Shown here piece after piece: positions 23,382 to 34,709 of a stretch of DNA of 64,000 nucleotides. The position numbers and the translations under genes were made by a program. Within the stretch, counting starts at the first letter, position 1, and each line of letters opens with the position of its first letter. The DNA is from Impatiens glandulifera (taxonomy: Eukaryota > Streptophyta > Magnoliopsida > Ericales > Balsaminaceae), in contig NC_061869.1 of assembly GCF_907164915.1 (NCBI RefSeq), forward strand, positions 38,936,840 to 39,000,839. The letters run 5' to 3'. The notes below the pieces were generated by a model. The model was given only the letters and a program-made list of their open reading frames with translations, had not been told where the DNA came from and searched no databases.

Positions 23382-26300
23382 TGTAAGCATGAAAATTTAA
23401 CTTACCCTATTTTCAAAATAATATTATTATGTTTAAAAATATTAAAATAGTATTTTAGATTTTTATATTCAAAATAACTTAAAGAAGGAATTAAAACTTA
23501 ATTAAGGATTAATTATTGTGATAATTAAACCTTAATTAAGGAAATTTTCTAAAATACCAAAATTAATTTGAGGATAAAATATTGTATATATTTTATCCAA
23601 ATTAGACCAAAGAATGGATTGAATATATTTGATTGTGATTTAATCATAAATTATGTTTAATTTATGACTTAATACAATTAAATAAAATACCCCAAAATTC
23701 CCAAAAAAATGTGATCATAATTGTTATTATTATTCTAGGAATATTATTTGTGAATTTTTTGATAAAAAAATGGATTTAAAAGGGATTAAAAACCGATTTT
23801 TAATAAACTTTTAAATAAAAATATATTTGCATAATCTTGTGTAGCTGAAATTATGTTTAATCTCTTTAGCAGAGTTCTAGACCATCAGATAAGTGTCAGA
23901 TCTCATCCAACAGTCTAGACGCTCCCACACAGCCAGATGTAGCGAAGCCACGTGCGCGCACCTACACTAAATGAACTAACAGGACAAACTAACCCCGTAA
24001 CTCAACCAGGCTGACTGCAGACGAAATATGGCGTCCCATTACACAAACAACGTCGTTTTGTTCATCTTCTTCGCTGGGATGCGAGGGTCGCCGGATTCGC
24101 GATCATCGCCAGCGCGTTTCTTCCAGAAGATCTAGATTCGGCTTAGGTGATCAAATTCACTGATTTCTTCGCCTACATATTCCTCTTGTCAATGCCTATG
24201 ATAGCCCTCTATCTAGAAGCCTTATCCTGCCCTAGATAAGGCTGCCAGTTGCCGAAGATAAGTTTAGGGATAAGATCACCAAAGGGCATTTTTAACTAAA
24301 ATTAACCCTTCTCGACCGACCTATCCTCCCTAGAAATACTCCCCCAAGGTCTGTAGACCAAATCATCAAACAATAACTATCAATTACACCTCAATTCCAC
24401 TCGTACGGCCAAGAATAGTTTTTGTCAAAACTTTCTCTGGTGAGCCAAACTTCGATCTAGGATTCTGGATCACTTCCAACACCTCCCAGGAGTGTTCTCC
24501 ATCTGTTGGTATGAATCTAGAAACCTTGAATTTCGATTTGTAATTGAAAACTTTGAATTTCTTCAAATTATCTTGTTTGATCTTGTTCTTATGCTTGATC
24601 ATGTGCTTTCTTTGCTGGGAATCATTATGTATGTCATGTATAAGCTTTATGTAAAAAGAAACAAGATCAAATCCACCAAAAACATAATTATGAAAATTTT
24701 GACTTGAAAACTGATTTTTTTAAATGTTTTTGTTCATTGTTTAAATCTGGATTTGTTCATTTAAATAGTTGATATACATGTTTGTAAACATGTTTGAATG
24801 ATTTTCAAACAATTATAATCAAGTTTTGATCATGTTTGATCAAACTAAAATTTGAGGGAAAAAAAACATGAAAATGTAGAATTTTGAAATTTCATGTTCT
24901 TGCTTTTGATTTGGATTTTTTATCCAATTAATTGTTATGCATGTTTGTTAACATGTTAGGATGAATTATAAACAACTATTTCATCACTTTGATCATGTTT
25001 GATCAAAATTGAGTTTTTGAAGAAAAAAATGGATATTGATCAATCTTAAAAAATTGCTTTAATGATGTTATGATGTTCTTGTTTTGGTTTAAATCAATTA
25101 TATTCATAATTTCAAAGCTAATGGAACAAAAATCAGGCCTTGAAATGGCATAATTTAAAAAGATCCCAAAATTTGACCTAAATATGGTGTTTTAAAATAG
25201 ATCATTGTAAGGTCTTCAAAATCGTGATTTATGTTAGGGCTTTTGTTCTTCTGAAATTTTGAACCAAAATAAGAACACCCGGTATTAAGGTTTTTGCCTA
25301 GGTTCAAGAAAATATACTAGGACTGAGGGTCGTGACAAGCGTTCTTCAGCCAGGACCAAGGGCCACGACCGACGTTCTTCAGTTAGGACCAAGGGCCACG
25401 ACCGGCGTTCTTCAGCTATGACCAAGGGCCACGACCGATATTCTTTAGCTAAGACCGAGGGCCACGACCGGCGTTCTTCAGTGAAGATCGAGGGCCACGA
25501 CCGATGTTCTCCAGCTAGAACTGAGGGCCACGACCGACGTTCTTTAGCTAGGACCGAGGATTAGGACCAAGCTTTCTAACCTATTAAGACCGAGAACTAG
25601 TACATATAAACCTAACCTTAGGACCGGAAAACTTGACCCTAAGCCTAAACTTAGGACTGGCAAACTTGACCTTAACCCTTAACTTAGTACCGGCAAACAT
25701 GACCTTAACCTTAGACCTAGGACCGATAGCTAACTAACCCAAGGACCAAGTACCTAGACCGACGAACGTGACCTGGGACTACTGAGCCTCCCCAATCTTC
25801 GACCAAGCCCCATCCATGTTTGGGACCGAGCCTCCCGAGCCCAAGATTGAGCTCTTCGTTCCTTTGACCCTTATGACCAAGCCATAATCTGAACCACCCC
25901 AGTCTTAACCAAACCCGAACGAGCCCACATCGGCCAATACAAACCCATTCCCAAGGCTCTGGTCTTAAAGCCTGTTTGGTTCTGCTTTTTAAAACCCAAA
26001 GTTATTTTCATAATTTTGGGACGCGAACCCATTTTAAAATAATTCCGAAAGGTTAGAAAACGTCATTTTTCACATTTTCGGGATATCGCCTAAACCAATG
26101 TTTTGGATAAGGGCCCGTTAGGAATTTATGTTTAAATTCTAACATTCTCCTCCAGTATTTTTAGGTTTTGTTTAATCTGAACATCGATGCAACAGGTACA
26201 CACCACTTCTTTGAATAATTTGTACAATTATTTAAAACCAATCCTCATTTAGGACCCATGTACTACTAATTAAATATAAGGAATGTTATCATAAGATTTA

Positions 26301-26809
26301 TGGAATCCAGACTTTGTTTATTTTAGAAGGATTTTGAAAATCTTAATTAGGCGGGTGTAGAGGACATAATGCGAAAGCTCTTTACCGAGCGTTAATAGTC
26401 AACGAACCACTTTTTTCAGAAACTTTTGTATAAATACGTTTGTACACGTATCATTTTATTGATTTTCATAAAATCTCTTGGCGATTCCGATTTTCAAACA
26501 AATGATCTTTAAATTCATTATGTTCAATTAATTTAATGGGGTTTAAGTAAAATCGTTATTTAGCCTCCCAGAGTATTAAAGATTGAACAAAGGATTAATT
26601 ATTTTTACTTAATTAATATTTTACCGCTTCAGGTATTTTCAAAATCTTTTAAAAACTAAATGTTTCATTTTAAAAGATGTTTGGCACGCAAACTAGGGTT
26701 GAAACGCATCAAACTTTGAGTTTTCTCGCGGTAGTCTTTCAATATTGCCACTTATCTTATAGACACGTGATAAGCTATGGAACGGGATATAGATCGGGGT
26801 ACCCTTATA
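23382..26809 (+). mobile_element. Solo LTR of a Tat/Ogre-type element inside RT
   Basis: This is 3428 bp between CACCT duplications. It starts TGTAAGCATGAAAATTTAAC, which aligns with the LTR start at 10288, and it shares the 'TTATTGTGATAATTAAA' block with the 3' LTR (33225). The end reads CTTATA, so the terminal CA has mutated. It contains a GC-richer segment (23930-24130), a 33-bp minisatellite, ACC-rich repeats to about 25930, and TTGGCGATTCCGA at 26468. No primer site or coding sequence follows, so it is a solo LTR left by LTR-LTR recombination. Confidence 0.8.
25315..25562 (+). repeat. 33-bp minisatellite in the Tat solo LTR
   Basis: About seven and a half units of AGGACCAAGGGCCACGACCG plus GCGTTCTTCAGCT, spaced 33 bp. 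Because 33 is a multiple of three, one frame stays open across the array until TAG at 25560. Downstream to about 25930 a looser ACCTTAACCTTAGGACCGGC-like repeat of about 40 bp continues. Confidence 0.85.
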
Positions 26810-26814
26810 CACCT
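26810..26814 (+). repeat. Target site duplication CACCT (right) of the solo LTR
   Basis: Identical to 23377-23381. RT coding resumes with T-Y-Q-R-A-A-T-M directly across it. Confidence 0.85.
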
Positions 26815-27570
26815 ATCAAAGAGCAGCCACCATGATCCTCATGACATTATCCACAAGGAAGTGAAAGTATATGTCGACAACATAATTTTCAAATTGAATG
26901 TTCGGGAGGGACATGTCCTAAACCTCGAGAAATTCGTGCAATGAAATAGGAAATATCATCTACGACTTAACCCAAAGAAGTGTACCTTCGAAATCACAAC
27001 TGGTAAAATGTTTGGCTTCTTAATCACAAAGAGGGGCATCGAAGAGTATCCCTTTAAGATCAAAGCAATCATGGCAATATCGATCCCTTGAAACGAAAGT
27101 CGTTCGCGGATTTTTTGGTAAGCTACAATACATTTGTCGATTCATCATCAAGCTTAATATGATGTGCGATCCGTTGTTTAAACTACTAAAGAAAGACCAA
27201 AATTGTATGGGAAGAAGACTGTCAACAAGTGTTTGACAGAAAATCAAGGATTTCTTAAAATATCATCCCATACGCATGTCGCCTAGGCTCGGCATTCCTC
27301 TCATCCTATACCTTATTATAACATACACAGGCATGGGAAGCTTGTTGGATCGAGAAAACAAGAACAAACTCGAAACGGCTATGTATTACATCAGTAAGAG
27401 GATGATTGGGAGTGAACTTAATTAGACTCCAACTGAAAAAATTTGTTGGGCCTTAGTATTGGTCACTAAAATGTTGAAATATTACATACAGGCCCACCCC
27501 ATCAAGTTAGTATCAAGACTACACCTGATCCACTTCTTGTTTTAAAGAACCCTTCTATCACCAAGGCTAG
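26815..27570 (+). pseudogene. Tat reverse transcriptase C-terminal half and first RNase H
   Basis: The frame resumes with Y-Q-R-A-A-T-M. The catalytic Y-V-D-D box appears as Y-V-D-N at 26870-26881, so the second aspartate is lost. L-N-P-K-K-C-T-F (near 26965-26990) and G-F-L-I-T-K-R-G-I-E (near 27015-27045) are standard Ty3/gypsy RT words. The first RNase H follows with many stops. The minus-strand ORF at 27020-27247 is a shadow. Confidence 0.75.
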
Positions 27571-27581
27571 AAAAATGGATA

Positions 27582-28190
27582 ATGATGTTATCCAAATACA
27601 ACATAGCTTACACTATGCAGAAGTCTATCAAAGGAAGCGTTGTTGCGGACTTTCTTGCTGACCAACCCATCATTGTTGAGTCAAAGGATGAACTCGAATT
27701 CCACAACGAGGGAAGTATGAGTATAACATCAAACACATGGAAATTAATGTTTGATGGAACTTTTGGAAATTATAGTTACAGAATTGGGATTATGTTAGTT
27801 GACCCAAAATAGATGTACAACCCAATATCCATAAATCTCGAATATCCCATCACCAATAATGAGGCCAAATACGAGGCATACTTCTCAAGTCTCAAATTAG
27901 AATATGAAAAATGGGTAACTAAGCTAGAAGTCATTGGTGATTATAACTTGGTTATATCCCAAGCCAATGGTACGTGGAAAGTGAAAGGGAAAAACTAGAA
28001 ACCCTACCACGCCCCCTTAACCAAACACATGAACAAATTCGATCAAGTATCCTTTGTTCATGCTCCAAGAAGCCAAAACTACTTCGCGAACGCTCTGGCT
28101 ACTTTGGCAGCCATGATTCAAATTCCCGACATATTTAAAGTCAAACCTCAAAAAATTCGACAAAACAACGACCTGCTTTTGAATTAGGAG
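27582..28190 (+). pseudogene. Second RNase H domain (aRNH) of the Tat element
   Basis: Tat elements carry an extra RNase H of plant/archaeal type between the usual RNase H and integrase. The 76-codon and 62-codon open segments (27582-27812, 27813-27998) are in one frame, split only by TAG at 27810. They show W-K-L-M-F-D-G-T-F, then N-N-E-A-K-Y-E-A-Y-F, then G-D-Y-N-L-V-I-S-Q, so the D-E-D catalytic set is visible. A third in-frame part after TAG at 27996 has V-H-A-P-R-S-Q-N-Y-F-A-N-A-L-A. This domain assigns the element to the Tat clade. Confidence 0.75.
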
Positions 28191-28229
28191 CAGTAACTTC
28201 CTGTTACAATGCTGTTAAACCCTAGTTTG

Positions 28230-29490
28230 ATACTCTCTAGAAGTACATTGAGTATGGAGAATATCCTTCTCACTTCTAAGCCAAGGAACGACGGGCTTTA
28301 TGCTAGTATTCCACCAATTACACTTGAATTGCCAACAGACTTTATCATCGATCTTTTGATGGTCTAAACATGCTCTACATAGATAATCCTGAATCCAAGA
28401 TGATTATGGAAGAATTACATACAGGGACATTCGGCCCATATAAGAATGGAATTTCTTTAGCAAATAAAATACTCCATTTAGGATATTATTGGCAAAACCT
28501 CGAACAAGAATGTGTAAGCTACATAAGGAGGTATCATCAATTCATGATCTATGCTAACATAAACCATACATTGGCCTCGCTCCTTTACAACATGACATCC
28601 CCTTGGCACTTTTCTACATGGGGCATCGACTTCATCGGGAAAATCTATCCTCATTCATTAAATGGACACGAGTTCATACTCGTCACTATAGACTACTTCA
28701 CTAAATGTGTTGAAGAAGTTTCCTAAAAGATCTTGAAATCATCTCAAGTGGAAAAGTTCATCTAAAATAGTATCATCGTTAGATATGGAGTTCCTCACAC
28801 CCTAATTTCAGATAATGGTCAACACTTCCAAAGAAAAGTGTTACAATTGTTCGACGAATTCAAGATTGAGCATTACAAATCATTGTCCAATAGACCCCAA
28901 ACCAACGGTGCGTCGAAGTGGTAAACAAAAATTTGATTAGGATCATCAAAAAGATGATCAACACGTATAAGGACTTGCACGAGAAACTGTCATATGCCTT
29001 ATGAGGATATTGTACAACCGCTTGAACTTCGACGAACGAAACTCTCTACTCTTTAGTTTAAGGCGTGGATATTGTACAACCCATCTAAATTGAGATTTCA
29101 ACCCTAAGAATACTCTTAGAGAGCAATGTTATTAAAGATAACTGGCTCAAATCTCGATACAACCTACTAACGTTAATGGAGAACAAGAGGTTAAACACTT
29201 TACATAAAACCCAAGCCTACCAAAAATGTATATCACATACCTTCAATACGAAGGTAAAACTTAGAAACCTCAATGAAAGTGATATAGTTCTCAAACGAAC
29301 TTGGAAACTCCTAGATCCTAGAGGCAAGTTTCGACCCTAATGGGAAGGACCCTTCCTACTTAAGAAAATAATATTTAGAGGAGTTGTTCCGCCTATGTAA
29401 CATAGAAGGCGAAGAGTTCATTGCGCCAAGTAATCTCGATGCGCTTAAAAGATATTTGTTTAATATCAAGCATGCATAGAACAATTTAAA
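28230..29490 (+). pseudogene. Tat integrase, broken
   Basis: Integrase inserts element DNA. An open segment of 118 codons (28370-28726) covers the zinc-binding region and the start of the core. Several HHCC ligands are replaced (Y-H-Q-F where C-x-x-C is expected), and the core begins W-G-I-D-F-I-G-K. The second aspartate is in S-D-N-G-Q-H-F near 28810. R-P-Q-T-N-G-A follows near 28890, then a one-base frame change before the glutamate near 28913. The C-terminal tail (to about 29490) matches the minus-strand copy at 9936-10287. A minus-strand ORF at 29356-29721 is a shadow. Confidence 0.75.
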
Positions 29491-30689
29491 GCTCGACCTT
29501 GAAAGAAGCTTATTCCAACATAATCTAATTCTAAGTTTTGTATAACTTGCAACATGGATAATGGACTCATGTTCAAAATACGGAGACATGATTCTTCTCA
29601 GTGCAAAAAAATAAAGGAGAGAAGATACGTAGGCAACCTTGAGAAATGAAGAAAACCTTGATCTCATCCTAGAACCAATATTTCGGATTTTAGAAAACAA
29701 GTAGGGTAAAGTTAAGAGCATCGTTTCCTTTCGAATGATATTCTCAGAAACAATACTGAGGATTTATCATAACCCTAATTCAAAAGATATTGGTCATAAG
29801 CTCTTTTTGTTTGTAAGAAATTATCTTGAGAGTAACCCTCCATTGAAAGTTTTTGAAAAAAAAGAACTTAAATAAATCCCATAAAAGCGAGGCCCAAATC
29901 CCCAAATTAAGAAAGGACACATCATCGTTACTTTTGTTAAAGAAGAAGAGGTTTGAGACTCATGCTTTGGGAAGAAAAAAACCAAAAAAATGAAAATTCC
30001 AAAAAGAAAACTAGAATAAACCCCGAAAATCTATAAAAATAGAGAAATGTTCTTGTGTTGGTTGAGGTATTGAAATCACCATTCGTGCTCACTCAGACTC
30101 TAGTCATGATTGTTACAGCAAAAGCAAAATGTACTGATTCTACCAGATAAACCCCGTGAACGAAAAAAGAAAACGGCTCAAGTGGTTGAGGTATTAAAAT
30201 CATCATTCGTTACCTACCCAGACTCTAGTTTTGATTGTTATGTCATGGGCAAGGATGTACCGATTCTATTGGATATACCTGCGAGCCAACAAAAGAAAAA
30301 AAAGGAGAAAATGGTAAATGAAAACCCAAAGTAGAAAGTTAATAAAACCTCTCTCAAATCTTTTAGCGAGAAGTATAACTTTCAAGAAAGGTGGTTTGAG
30401 GCCGAGCAACAAAAAATAAGTTGCACTCTTTAATCAAAATGTCAAAATGTTGACCATCTTCCTCGAGGTTTATAATTATGGATAATTGTTTCTACATGAG
30501 ATTGAATTTATAGTTAATATTTTGAATGTTGGGTAAAAAAAATCTTATTCCTTGATGAAAGTAAAACCATCACAAGGAACATAAAAGATATTCAAAACCT
30601 AGTCCCGAATACGTTTCGAATTTGAAAACGTCATGATTCATTTCTATAGAGAGGGAATATATCGACAATGACCTGAGATCATATCCACA

Positions 30690-31980
30690 TCATCCATTGA
30701 AAATCCTATTTGTTAATAGGTCGAGACATCGTTTGTACACAACTCTATGACTAAAATCCTATTTGTTAATATGTTGAAATGTCGTTTGTACACAAATCTG
30801 TGACTAAAATCCTATTTGTTAATAGGTCGAGACGTTGTTCGTACACCACTGCGTGACTAAATCCTATTTGTTAATAGGTCGAGACGTCGTTCGTACACGA
30901 CTCTCTGACTAAAATCCTATTTGTTAATAGGTCGAGACGTCGTTCATACACGACTCTGTGACTAAAATCCTATTTTATAATAGGTCAAGACATCATTTGT
31001 ACACGACTCCGTGACTGAAATCCTATTTTTTAATAGGTCGAGACGTTGTTCGTACATGACTCCGTGACTAAATCCTATTTGTTATTAGGTCGAGACATCA
31101 TTCGTATACGACTCCGTGACTAAAATCATATTTGTTAATAGGTCAAGATGTTGTTCGTACACGACTCTAGGACTAAATATTATTTGTTAATAGGTCGACA
31201 CGTCATTCATTTATGACTCCATGACTAAAATCCTATATGTTAATAGGTCGATACGTCGTTTGTACACAACTTTGTGACTAAAATTATATATGTTAATAGG
31301 TCGAGATGTCATTCGTACACAACTTTGTGACTAAGATCCTATTTGTTAATAGTTCAAGACGTCGTTCGTACACGACTTTATGACTAAATCTTATTTGTTA
31401 TTAGGTCGAGACGTCATTCGTACACGACTTCATGTCTAAAATCATATTTGTTAATAGGTCGAGGCCTCGTTTGTACACAACTTCGTGACTAAAATCCTAT
31501 ATGTTAATAGGTCGAGACGTCGTTTCTACACGACTCTTTGACTAAATCCTATCTATTAATAGGTCGATGCGTCGTTCGTACACGACTCCGTGACTAAAAA
31601 TCATATATGTTAATAGGTCGAGACGTCATTCGTACACAACTCTATGACTAAAAATCCTATATGTAATAGGTCAAGACATCGTTCGTACACAACTACGTAA
31701 CTAATACCCTATTTGTCAATAGGTCGAGACATCATTTGTATATGATTCCGTTAAAAACCCTATATGTTGATAGGTTCTCTAATCGTTCGTACAAGATTCT
31801 ATTAAAAACCCTATTTATCAATAGGTTGAGAAATCGTTTATATATGATTATGCTAGAAATCTTATATGTTGATTGGTGCGCTAATCATTCATACACAATT
31901 CCTTCTGAAAGCCCTATTTGTCAATATGTCGAGACATTATTTATAGATGATTCCGCTAAAACCCTCTGTCAATAGGTATC
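30690..31980 (+). repeat. About 52-bp tandem array in the Tat 3' UTR
   Basis: About 24 units carry CCTATTTGTTAATAGG, TCGAGACGTCGTTCGTACAC and GACTCCGTGACTAAAAT. Spacing is about 51-53 bp. It corresponds to the 50-bp array at 7190-8335 in the opposite orientation, but the sequence has diverged a good deal. Each unit again contains a CCTATT/AATAGG dyad and a TCGT/ACGA dyad. Confidence 0.85.
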
Positions 31981-32488
31981 CTCTTTCACAGCATCATTGC
32001 GACCAAATAACTCAAAACAAAAACCTTATTAATTAATATGTATATTTCCAAATTCACAAAAATGACGAGCCTTGTTTATTAACAAACACATCGATCAGTC
32101 ATATATGATCCGACCCAAAACCCTGTCATTCGAACATGTACCATATAATTCTATCTCTCGATGGTATCAAGCCTAGTTTGTCAACAAGCAAGGCAATCAT
32201 TAGTATATGATCTTGCCCAAATCTTATCCCTCGATAGGTCCTTGAACAAAACTCTATCACTCGATAGGAAACTAAACAATTATCTCTTGATAAGATACTC
32301 AATAAAACCCTATCTCTTGATAGGTACTCCGATAAAATAAAACCAATTTTTCAATAGGTCTTCTCTTTCTAATTCAAGAAAGTTTATATATTTATAATAC
32401 TACGATCATTTATATATGATCATCTTTCAGAATCAGATGTGAGTGACCTTCATAGAAAGTTTGTTAACTCACGTGATAAACAACGATA

Positions 32489-32538
32489 GTATCATGATAT
32501 ATATATATATATATATCATGATATATATATATATATAA
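32489..32538 (+). repeat. (AT)n microsatellite flanked by TATCATGATA palindromes
   Basis: TATCATGATA occurs at 32490-32499 and 32514-32523, with AT runs between and after. The whole tract is self-complementary and could form a cruciform; most likely it is simple-repeat expansion. Confidence 0.8.
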
Positions 32539-33080
32539 TCACACGATGCATTACTTTTTAGTAAGCCTCTAGAGGAAAGTTTGTTAACTTCCTTACCAAA
32601 GACTCGTCTATTGATATCATTATCATATGTTTATGAACACCCTGTGTATTAATTGTTATCGACCCACGTGAAACGTTATTAAAAATTTCACAATGACAAT
32701 AGCCTTAGCCATTTGTATATGATTATCTTGAATAATATGTTGATTATGCTAGATAGGAATTAATATTTCAATACATATGATGATCTTTTTATCATTATCT
32801 CATGGATTTTACGGGTACTTTGTTAAGTTCTGTAAAAACAAGATTTCCCAAGAATTATATTTATTAGGATAATCATCAAATAAAGATCCTTACATCAACA
32901 CTTGGAAGCACCTCTACGAAATAATATACACAGCACCACCAGTTCACTCCAATAATCAGCACCCTATAAGTTCCACCTTTCTAAACCTCCTCAGTATAAA
33001 TTGGAATAGATAACCTAGTGTTAGATGTCATACTCAAATCAACATTTTAAAAAACTAGTTAATTTTATTCAAACTCAATT

Positions 33081-33094
33081 TGAGAGGGGCACTC
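33081..33094 (+). other. Polypurine tract of the plus-strand Tat element
   Basis: TGAGAGGGGCACTC stands immediately before the 3' LTR and matches the minus-strand copy at 6116-6129. Confidence 0.75.
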
Positions 33095-34471
33095 TAAAAA
33101 TACTAAAAATCACACACCAATATATAAAATTAAAATAATTATATTGATTTATTTTTAAATAAATAAAATCAAAATAATTAACCCCGTGGCCAAATCTAAT
33201 TAAAACAATTAATTGTTTTAATTATTGTGATAATTAAAGCCTAATTAAATAAGGAAAATGGTCAAAATAATAAAGTTAAATTATTTGGGATAAATTTTGT
33301 ACTCATTTATCTTAAAATAATTTTAGAAAATATCAAGGTATTAAAATAAATAATTTAGGATAAAATAATGTACCCATTTCATCTCCAAAAATTAATTATT
33401 TTAACCCTAGAAATATACAAAAAAAAATGGTAAAATATTTCTCATATTTATTTTAATATTTTGTGTATTTAAAAAGTCAAAATTAAAACCAAAAGGGTGA
33501 AAGAAAAATCAATTTCAAATAAACCCTTAAGATTTTAAAATAAAATAAAATCAATAATCGGGTGTAACTAAATCTCATAAAAGAAGCTACAGATAAGCGT
33601 TGGATTGTCATTCAACGCTCCAAACGCGCCCGCGTATCCGTTTGTAATCGAGGAAGTGCGTGCATGCATGACACCGGAATAACTAATTGGACTTTAGCTA
33701 TGTTGCTAACGGAACGCCCAAACACAATGGCTCCTTGACAGATTACTGACGGAACACCAAACGCCGCAAAACGACATTGTTTTGGCCTTCGATCGTCATC
33801 CTCATCGTGACGCCGAGAGGATAAAGATGAAATCCAATCCTTTGATTTTCTGAATTTGAAACTTCCTCCATCGTCAACCAAAACGGATAATTCAAAAGAT
33901 GAAATGATCACCCTACTTCGTTGATCATTTCTTCTACAAAAATAGGGATAATCATCCATATTTTGGCCACTTTTGAGCCAATAACAGCCAAAACACCATT
34001 AATAGTTTTTAGCTAATTCAATCCACTTGGATAGATCAACTGACCTTGGGAAGTTATAAATAGCCCCCTTGAATCATTCTGAATCCAAGGAATTCACTAT
34101 CCACCTTCAAATCGAAAAAAATCAAAAATCCGCCATTAAAACTTCAAGCTTTCAAATTTACGAATTTTCTATTTGAGGCCTTAAAACTTGGATATGAGCA
34201 TCCCAAAATCTTTCATAATGATAAAGGAGTGTTCTCTAATCCTTGGTAAAGTTTCAATCACCCTCTAATACTTATATATAGTGTGAATTTAGAGTTTTAA
34301 AATTTTAAATTGCATAAGCTTGTATACTTGCTATTTATGGTGTTTTATGGTTGGAAATCAATCCTAGGACCATCTATGAACTTTCTAAATATATAGGTTA
34401 GAAATAATTTGTTGGGTCGAATTATTTTGACTAAGGGTCAAAGTATTTTGACTAATGGAATTTTGATGATA
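33095..34471 (+). mobile_element. 3' LTR of the plus-strand Tat element (right end uncertain)
   Basis: It begins TAAAAATACTAAAAATCACA after the polypurine tract, where the TG edge has mutated to TA, and aligns with 10288-11515 through GACCA at about 34373. A TATA-type TTATAAATAGCC lies near 34055. The last 98 bp before the family B solo LTR at 34472 do not clearly match the other copies. The minus-strand ORF at 33612-33959 is antisense and discussed in findings. Confidence 0.7.
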
Positions 34472-34589
34472 TGTTGGTACAAAACTTAAATAAAGTTGTC
34501 TAATTGTTTTTTGGTGCAGGTGTATCGAAAACATGTTATATTAAAATATGTCTGAATAAGGCTCATTAGACTGATTGGCTATCAGATGT

Positions 34590-34709
34590 AGTTAGACGGG
34601 TAGTCTAACAGATGTAGTTAGAGGTGCAGTCTAACAGATACGTAGTTAGACGTGTAGTCTAACAGATACGTAGTTAGACGTGTAGTCTAACAGATACGTA
34701 GTTAGATGT
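34590..34709 (+). repeat. 28-bp dyad minisatellite, left part (before the family A insertion)
   Basis: About four units of GTAGTTAGACGTGTAGTCTA plus ACAGATAC. The array is broken inside a unit at GATGT (34705-34709), where the family A element inserted, and continues at 48424. Confidence 0.85.
34705..34709 (+). repeat. Target site duplication GATGT (left) of the family A element
   Basis: GATGT lies directly before TGTTAGATAA. The same word follows the 3' LTR at 48419-48423. Five base pairs is the usual copia duplication length. Confidence 0.95.

Larger units (their letters stand above)
29491..33080 (+). repeat. 3' UTR of the plus-strand Tat element, with tandem array
   Basis: This is homologous in reverse to 6130-9935. 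29491-30680 is diverged 3' UTR with no supported ORF. 30690-31980 is the array. 31980-32420 holds scattered array fragments (TATCTCTTGATAGGTACTC). 32420-33080 is AT-rich and ends in the polypurine tract TGAGAGGGGCACTC (33081-33094). Confidence 0.65.

Noticed and set aside
29356..29721. 121-codon minus-strand ORF
   Set aside because: Antisense to the integrase tail and 3' UTR; the equivalent place in the other Tat copy has no such ORF.
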